A DNA stretch of 64,000 bases, taken from contig NC_092354.1 in assembly GCF_963676685.1 (NCBI RefSeq), positions 15,630,746 to 15,694,745 of the forward strand, given 5' to 3'. The position numbers and the translations under genes are program-made. This document shows positions 58,131 through 64,000 of the stretch, piece by piece. Every line of letters starts with the position of its first letter. Position 1 is the stretch's first letter. Origin of the DNA: Mytilus edulis. Lineage: Eukaryota > Mollusca > Bivalvia > Mytilida > Mytilidae. The notes under the pieces are model-generated. The model was given only the letters and a program-made list of their open reading frames with translations, had not been told where the DNA came from and ran no database searches.

Positions 58131-61100
58131 GTATGAAATATATATTTTCGTAAATATCTTGAATGAAATGTGTTAGAATGATTAAATGGCCGTGTTTTGA
58201 AAATCCAGCAAATATGAATAAAATGGAAGCCTTTAACAGGCTCCGTAACAGGGCGCAAAATTATCTGTAAACGGGGGAAATTTAGTTCCACAAGAAGTAA
58301 CTTTTCTATAAAAGGGGTATTATTCTTCTGCAAAACAATGTATATTGAATCAAATTATACACTTGAAACAACACATTAACTACTATTTATTGTAAAATCA
58401 ATTACAAACGAAAGTGAACCAACGCCTGGTGAGTCTGTAGTACGGTAGAGTCCATAAAGTGGATACCCGAGGGTATGCAGGGTCGTTATGATAAAAACAT
58501 AAAATGTAGAGAGTCTTATAACAACAACACTTTAGGGACTGCTGCAGAAAATTTATTGATCGACATGTTTCGGTGCCTAGGGCACCGTCATCAGGATAAA
58601 AACAATACATAAAATCATGTTGAAGTAAAAAATCGGGTTGTTAAAATTTAAACGTCACAATGTAACAATGGTAAGTAACGTTATTAATAGCAACGTACTG
58701 AAAGTGAAAGTGAAAGTTCATTGGAAGTATGTAAATAAATTATAAAAAGAAATTAAAAATAAAATGTTTTTGTTGTGAAAATGTTTGTTAAAATTATTCT
58801 GCCAACATGTGTTTGTCCTCTTGCATCGTGGAAAGAATAATACAATAAGTTGTCAGGCTGTGTATATACTGTATAGGTTGTGTGGTCTGAATGTTCTGTT
58901 AACTTTCTTCCCCAAAATAGACGACATTTTATCAGCAATTCCGTACCATTTCGACTGGCTTCCCTTGGCCAGAGGTACTGCTTCCAATCGCGTCAGGAAT
59001 GCTGTAAAAATGTTTCGGTCGCCGAAAGTAAAGGACAAAGTATAAATATCACTAGTCTATGTTGAATTTTAACTATGTGTTCGTTCATCAAACTATCGGG
59101 AATGGCCAGTAATCTGTAAAAGTTGTTGTATCTCGAGGGTTGTATGTTTAACATATTTTCGGGAGCATCAGATTGAATTTGAAGAATACGAAATCGGGTG
59201 CATTTAATTTCAAATGAATTCTGTTAGAGAGAAATAATTTCCTATCACTGTTCTTTTCCTCCTTAAGGTTCGTTTTGGGTTAAGATGGTCCGTTATTATC
59301 GATTTCTTTTCTTGTGGTTGATGGCAGCATTCTCGGAAGGTTCCTGTGGGTGCCTCAATAAAATATAACTTTGTTTACTCTGTGCGAATAGCTAGTATGA
59401 TTAGCGCTGGTTGCAACGGCGGTTCCTTAAAAGGAATGCAGGGGTTCACGATAAAAAAATAAAATCAATTACAAACGAAAGTGAACCAACGCCTGGTGAG
59501 TCTGTAGTACGGTAGAGTCCATAAAGTGGATACCCGAGGGTATGCAGGGTCGTTATGATAAAAACATAAAATGTAGAGAGTCTTATAACAACAACACTTT
59601 AGGGACTGCTGCAGAAAATTTATTGATCGACATGTTTCGGTGCCTAGGGCACCGTCATCAGGATAAAAACAATACATAAAATCATGTTGAAGTAAAAAAT
59701 CGGGTTGTTAAAATTTAAACGTCACAATGTAACAATGGTAAGTAACGTTATTAATAGCAACGTACTGAAAGTGAAAGTTCATTGGAAGTATGTAAATAAA
59801 TTATAAAAAGAAATTAAAAATAAAATGTTTTTGTTGTGAAAATGTTTGTTAAAATTATTCTGCCAACATGTGTTTGTCCTCTTGCATCGTGGAAAGAATA
59901 ATACAATAAGTTGTCAGGCTGTGTATATACTGTATAGGTTGTGTGGTCTGAATGTTCTGTTAACTTTCTTCCCCAAAATAGACGACATTTTATCAGCAAT
60001 TCCGTACCATTTCGACAAACATTTTAACAAACATTTTCACAACAAAAACATTTTATTTTTAATTTCTTTTTATAATTTATTTACATACTTCCAATGAACT
60101 TTCACTTTCACTTTCAGTACGTTGCTATTAATAACGTTACTTACCATTGTTACATTGTGACGTTTAAATTTTAACAACCCGATTTTTTACTTCAACATGA
60201 TTTTATGTATTGTTTTTATCCTGATGACGGTGCCCTAGGCACCGAAACATGTCGATCAATAAATTTTCTGCAGCAGTCCCTAAAGTGTTGTTGTTATAAG
60301 ACTCTCTACATATTTATTGTAAATTACTAAATATGACCAATAAAAATTCACAAAAGGTCAAAGGTAAAACCATGCCACTCTTTTGCAGCCTGTCATTCAT
60401 CAGATATATATGTTCAATAACTTGCATTGCCAGATAAGCTGAATATTTGTGTTGATACACCTTAAATACAAAGAAAATATACGGACTCCAAATAATTAAG
60501 ACATCGGGAAGCTAAGGCAATTATACATTTTTGGTTTGAGGTGTTCCTGCGATGTAAGGCCTCAAAGAAAAAAAGATAATAGCCACGTCATAACTATGTC
60601 GATGTAAGGCGTCAAAGAAAAAAAATTATAATAGCCTTTGAAGATGTCATAATTATTTGGACTATAAAAAACCCAATCCCTTTGGTCTGTCCATTTTATG
60701 GCAATTATACATTTCGTGTTCACAAACCTTTTCCATTTAAAGGAGGTGGTAGTAAAATCTTTCAAAATGTCAAACTTTAATGGTAATTTTTAATGCATGA
60801 CAATAAAATGTACTTTTCCTCTTAGCTGTGGAACTGTCAGCAAATAGTTTTAAGATAAAATGAGAGTTCAGCTATATTTCTCTATGAAAATTAAAAAATC
60901 AACAGATTTTGACAAATCACCTGAAATAACATTACAGTAACAGCAATTATTTGAGAGCTCTGACGAATCATGATATGGCTAGTTTGATAAAATTTTAATC
61001 AATTTGATGCTTTTTCGTAGCTGCAAATGCAGGTCATTCATTAGGAGGCACTACCTGGTACTTTTACCCTCCTATGCTATTGACAAGTACCGCCTAAATG

Positions 61101-63861
61101 TAGGAATTTTTATATAAGATAATCGTGGAATAAATTGAAAAGTACCACCTAGAAACGTGGAAAGTACGAGTCAACATGAAAGATAATGAAACCCCTGCAA
61201 ATGACGGTCTTTGTTTCATTAATACTAAAATGTCTCAAACAATGAAATGATGATTGATCTTAATTTATTTACAGTGCAGTCAAATCACACCACAGTTAGC
61301 CCTTAAAGTTTTACTGCAGTTTGATAAAGCAATTAACAATGCACTGGCCAACAGAGTTAAGAACAGGATACAGTTGAAGGTATGTATATATATACTGAGT
61401 AAAAAAGAAAGTAGAATGCTGGGTTGTAGTCTGCAGCGTAAGCCACTAGTTCGATGCACCAGACTCTTTAATATTGATAGAGACTATGGATCATTTTTAA
61501 AATTTTATATAGTCATACAGGGAAAAGTTTTGATATTTTGTTTCTGATGATAAAATGAAAAAGTTTTTGTCACAGACTGGGCTGATATCAGGTCGTTGGA
61601 ATAAAATTGGAGAATTTTTTTTTTTTTTAAACAGATTGGACATGTTCATGATGTTGGACTGCTGTTAACTAGTAAATTTTACTTTGATTGTATTCAAATT
61701 TTGTTTTTTATGACAAAATTGGTTCAGAGAAGAAGATTTTTTAAAAGTAAACTAAAAAAAGACAACAGATAAAGGACAACAACAAATATATGAAAATTTG
61801 TCAACACCAAGAGTAACCAGTCTTCACGACGAGTGGCAGCCCAGGCAGCCCAGTCTGGTAAAATTGCTCTCGGGCCTGTAAAACTCAAACCTACAGGCCA
61901 ACAGAATCTTAACTAAAAACTTTCAAAAATTGAGCTGCGGGCCTGTAGATTTAGCAGTTCAGCGTGAAGACTGAGTAACTGTCCAAATCTTGAAAATGAT
62001 AACGATAGACATGTTAGGTACAATGTATAAACTTGAGTTTATGACAACAAAATAAAAAACCGCTAGACAAAATATAATTATATATTATTATTGTATTTAT
62101 TTATATTTAATTATGGCCATGTTCACATTGACCTAAACTCGGTGTTGTGTTAGTGTAACTCACACATAAGTCATAAACTGAACATAATTACGTTCCCATT
62201 GATAAAACTCAATGTTTGCATGTAGTTTAAATCCTTTTTTGTCTACATGCAGTCGATAGTCGATGTAGGCCTTGTGTAGGTTAAGTGTACACAAAACTAG
62301 GCATTCAGAACTTTAATTTTCCCATGTTTATTTAAAAAAGAAACAATTTTTATATAAAATTGATACTTATAACACTTAATAAAGTTTTTTACAGAAGTAT
62401 TTGTCTAAACTTGATATATTATTTGTTATAACAACACTCAACGTAGCATTATTAACCCCTTATCAAGACTAGTCCATCATCATTGCCGAACATATAATTC
62501 ATTTGAAAAAGTCTTCCTAAATCGACTCGATTATTTGCCATTGGTCTTTACTCAAACAATGAATAACTCATAAATGCATTACTGAAAAAGGTGAGGTTGA
62601 TTGGATTGTTTGTCAAGTATCTCAGATCCGTTAAAATACAATTAGAAATTAAAAAAAAAACGTTACCCCCTCTTTTTTAAATACTCCTTGGAGAAAAAAT
62701 ACCATTTGAAACAAACAGAAAAGAAAGAAATGTAGTAATCCTTAACATCGCAAGTCTTTTTCTTCGTCTGTAAGAAGGCTGATAGAGCCTACGTTTTAAA
62801 GGCGTAATCCAGACATCTTTAAATTACTGCAAATAATCTAAAATGACTTTCTTAAAGCAGCAACCACTTTTAACCAAAAAAAAGGGGGGTGAGTCAGAAT
62901 TTTTTCTCGTGCCAAAGATTATATTTAATTTTTGTTTCGATGGTACCAATTCAACACTATAATGTATGGCATGTATGGGGAAAACTTTGGATTCAGAATA
63001 TTTGTTCATTCTAATCATCTGCATGATCTGTATGACCCAATTTTTTTAATCAAATTGTGGAAAAATCCATCTCCCTTTTTTTTAGTCAAATGGTCGTTCC
63101 GTAACTGCTAGAAAAGTTGTTCGAAAATTTGAATTCGGTTCTACGTAATGAACATTTAAATGACATATAGTTTACAAGTGTGAACAAATCTTATGTAGAG
63201 GTACAATGTAGCTAAACAAGATGTATAGATGTGAACAAATTTTATGTGAAACTAGTGTACAATACATTAAACCAAATGTAAACATGTTTACTGTACACAG
63301 CGTTTAGTGTGAACACGGCCTATGTCTTGTCCATTTTGCCCTTATCATTTTAATTTAGCAAAAAACTTTGTTTAACTTAACAACAAACTAAATGACAGAA
63401 TATTTGAAAATAGTATATATAATAGACAGCTAGATTTGTTCAATAAAATTCTTTAGAATGTTTTTTCTTGCTCATAAAATAGAAGAATTAACTCTTGTTA
63501 ATCATTATTTTTCTGTTTTCAGGGAAAGCTGAACACTTATAGGTTCTGTGACAATGTTTGGACGTTTGTTCTCAACAATGTGGAGTTTCGTGAAGTGCAG
63601 GAGTTTGCAAAATGTGACAAGGTGAAAATAGTGGCCTGTGATGGGAAAAGTAAGTTCACAAAACACTCTTTGAATACATAGGGTTTAAAAGGGAGAAAAT
63701 CCATGAAAAATATGAATATTTATGTTTGTTGCTATTTTACGAAATTTTCCTTTGATCTTGCTGACTGGTAATTTCTCTTCTCAGCGGAGTCGAGTGGAAA
63801 ATATTCGCTAGAAACTAGGGATAACAAGCTGCTGTCAATGAAATTAACAAAGTTGTTATAG
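58059..63861 (+). CDS. GTF2A2: Transcription initiation factor IIA gamma subunit (4 exons, introns included in span)
   Basis: TFIIA gamma pairs with TFIIA alpha/beta to stabilise TBP on the TATA box in RNA polymerase II initiation. Exons 58059-58130, 61275-61379, 63523-63649 and (tentative) 63785-63861 join in frame to 126 aa. The N-terminus [12 protein letters not shown] and [10 protein letters not shown] form the four-helix part. [17 protein letters not shown] follows, then the beta-barrel region [15 protein letters not shown] and V-K-I-V-A-C-D-G-K. Residues 1-101 match the family throughout. The final 25 residues are longer than, and unlike, the short acidic tail of vertebrates (about 109 aa), so the true last exon may lie beyond the window. 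Confidence 0.93.
58394..58955. mobile_element. Penelope-like/hammerhead-like terminal repeat, copy A
   Basis: 562 bp matching copy B (59461-60016) except for one extra GTGAAA in a (GTGAAA)n run. On the - strand, 58594-58568 reads CTGATGA, C, GGTGCC-CTA-GGCACC, GAAAC, then ATGTC. Part of it (58506-58796) occurs inverted at 60020-60309. The - strand open frame across it is repeated in copy B and is not host coding. Confidence 0.7.
58956..59460. other. Unique spacer between terminal-repeat copies A and B
   Basis: About 505 bp without a recognisable domain. A + frame continuing from copy A (to 59045) reads [15 protein letters not shown], then stops. No reverse transcriptase motif is seen, so the pair looks non-autonomous or deleted. 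Confidence 0.45.
59461..60016. mobile_element. Terminal repeat, copy B
   Basis: Direct repeat of copy A with one 6-bp difference. Hammerhead-like motif on the - strand at 59661-59635. Confidence 0.7.
60020..60309. mobile_element. Terminal repeat, inverted copy C
   Basis: Reverse complement of about 58506-58796, carrying the longer (GTGAAA)3 form of copy A. The hammerhead-like motif is on the + strand: CTGATGA 60221-60227, stem GGTGCC/GGCACC 60229-60243, GAAA 60244-60247, ATGTC to 60252. Copies B and C nearly touch and would form a long hairpin. Confidence 0.7.
60221..60256 (+). ncRNA. Hammerhead-ribozyme-like motif
   Basis: The core CTGATGA and GAAA flank a 6-bp stem II with loop CTA; one extra C precedes the stem. 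GAAAC is followed by ATGTC, ending in the canonical cleavage triplet GTC. The next bases GAT pair with ATC just before CTGATGA (stem I, 3 bp, with further A-U pairs after one mismatch). Stem III (ACAT/ATGT) is self-complementary and short, so it may need a dimer. This is an inference from pairing by eye. Confidence 0.45.
60310..61274. other. GTF2A2 intron 1, 3' part
   Basis: AT-rich. 'gatgtaaggc(c/g)tcaaagaaaaaaa' appears twice (60551 and 60601), a small local duplication. No exon seen. Confidence 0.4.
61275..61379 (+). CDS. GTF2A2: GTF2A2 exon 2
   Basis: Acceptor ATTTACAG ends at 61274; donor GTATGT at 61380. 35 codons, [11 protein letters not shown] to N-R-I-Q-L-K. A second AG five bases downstream (61279) would break the frame. 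Confidence 0.94.
61818..61973. mobile_element. 156-bp MITE, CAGTCTTCAC family, copy 2
   Basis: CAGTCTTCACG at 61818 and CGTGAAGACTG ending at 61973, flanked by AGTAAC on both sides (61812-61817 and 61974-61979). Opposite orientation to 16930-17083. Confidence 0.8.
62115..63320. mobile_element. 1.2-kb element with GGCC(A/G)TGTTCACA ends
   Basis: GGCCATGTTCACATTGACC at 62115 is matched by GTGTGAACACGGCC ending at 63320; TAT flanks both sides (62112-62114 and 63321-63323). A 3-bp A/T duplication with GGC-starting ends fits PIF/Harbinger-type elements. No transposase is seen. Confidence 0.65.
63523..63649 (+). CDS. GTF2A2: GTF2A2 exon 3
   Basis: Acceptor TGTTTTCAG ends at 63522; donor GTAAGTT at 63650. 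Reads [17 protein letters not shown] to V-K-I-V-A-C-D-G-K, phase 1. Confidence 0.95.
63785..63861 (+). CDS. GTF2A2: GTF2A2 possible last exon
   Basis: Acceptor TTCTCTTCTCAG ends at 63784 and the phase fits. Reads [12 protein letters not shown] to L-T-K-L-L with TAG at 63859-63861. The tail is not conserved in the family. A donor-like GTAAAG directly follows the stop. Confidence 0.45.
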
Positions 63862-64000
63862 GTAAAGTAGCGATAAACAGATTATCATTGGTCATCTCAA
63901 CTCGATTACTTTCCTCACTTTCACCTTAACGGCTCAGGCGAGAAAATCAATCTTGTTCAGAAAATCATCAATAAATCTATAAATCATGTAAATACAGATA

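Noticed and set aside
58398..58610. - strand 70-codon open frame, repeated at 59465-59677
   Set aside because: It lies in the terminal repeat, includes the hammerhead-like stem, and has no conserved protein domain.

Overview
This window is nuclear DNA of an animal, most likely a marine mussel (Mytilus or a close bivalve relative). The evidence is the intron-split genes with GT-AG junctions, the AT-rich composition, and dense interspersed repeats that I recognise from mussel and other bivalve genomes. These include the tail family around 'gagttgtctcattggcac', the 'atgccccacctacgatag' family and the 'aactagaggct...aggtgagct' family. The species call is an inference from those repeat families. 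No bacterial, viral or organellar genes were recognised.

Four conserved protein-coding genes are supported, all read by splicing together short exons. (1) The 3' half of PEMT (phosphatidylethanolamine N-methyltransferase), + strand, three exons at 2980-5267; upstream exons were not found and probably lie left of the window. (2) A complete ZFAND5/6-type A20/AN1 zinc-finger gene, - strand, four coding exons from 15121 down to 11636, 208 aa. (3) A complete LYSMD1/2-type LysM gene, - strand, three exons from 52586 down to 33394, about 263 aa, with a 12.2 kb first intron. (4) GTF2A2, the small (gamma) subunit of TFIIA, + strand, from 58059 to the right edge; its last exon is tentative. LYSMD and GTF2A2 are divergent neighbours about 5.5 kb apart, and both have a perfect TGACGTCA element just upstream of the start codon.

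Layout: 1-3000, PEMT intron full of transposon relics (a hAT-like element carrying a broken zinc-finger reading frame, nested palindromes, two copies of a 'tataccccc' element). 5700-6190, two tandem ~360 bp units carrying hammerhead-ribozyme-like cores. 7640-10040, inverted-repeat elements. 11.6-19.2 kb, ZFAND with a four-unit tandem duplication of an exon end plus its splice donor, a 1.5 kb hAT element with a perfect 8 bp target duplication, and a 20-21 nt array. 19-23 kb, a possible divergent promoter and more inverted-repeat elements. 23.25-26.89 kb, a large 29-bp minisatellite with about 125 units and a higher-order repeat of about 492 bp. 27-31 kb, bivalve interspersed repeats. 32.9-52.6 kb, LYSMD with MITEs and an exact 456-bp duplication in its introns. 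53-57 kb, repeats. 58-64 kb, GTF2A2, whose first intron holds direct and inverted copies of a Penelope-like or hammerhead-bearing terminal repeat.

The four genes do not form a pathway: lipid methylation, ubiquitin/stress zinc finger, LysM protein and general transcription factor. The novelty here is mainly in the repeats. The best candidates are the hammerhead-like repeats, the duplicated exon end with intact donors, the ultra-short palindromic elements and the large minisatellite.
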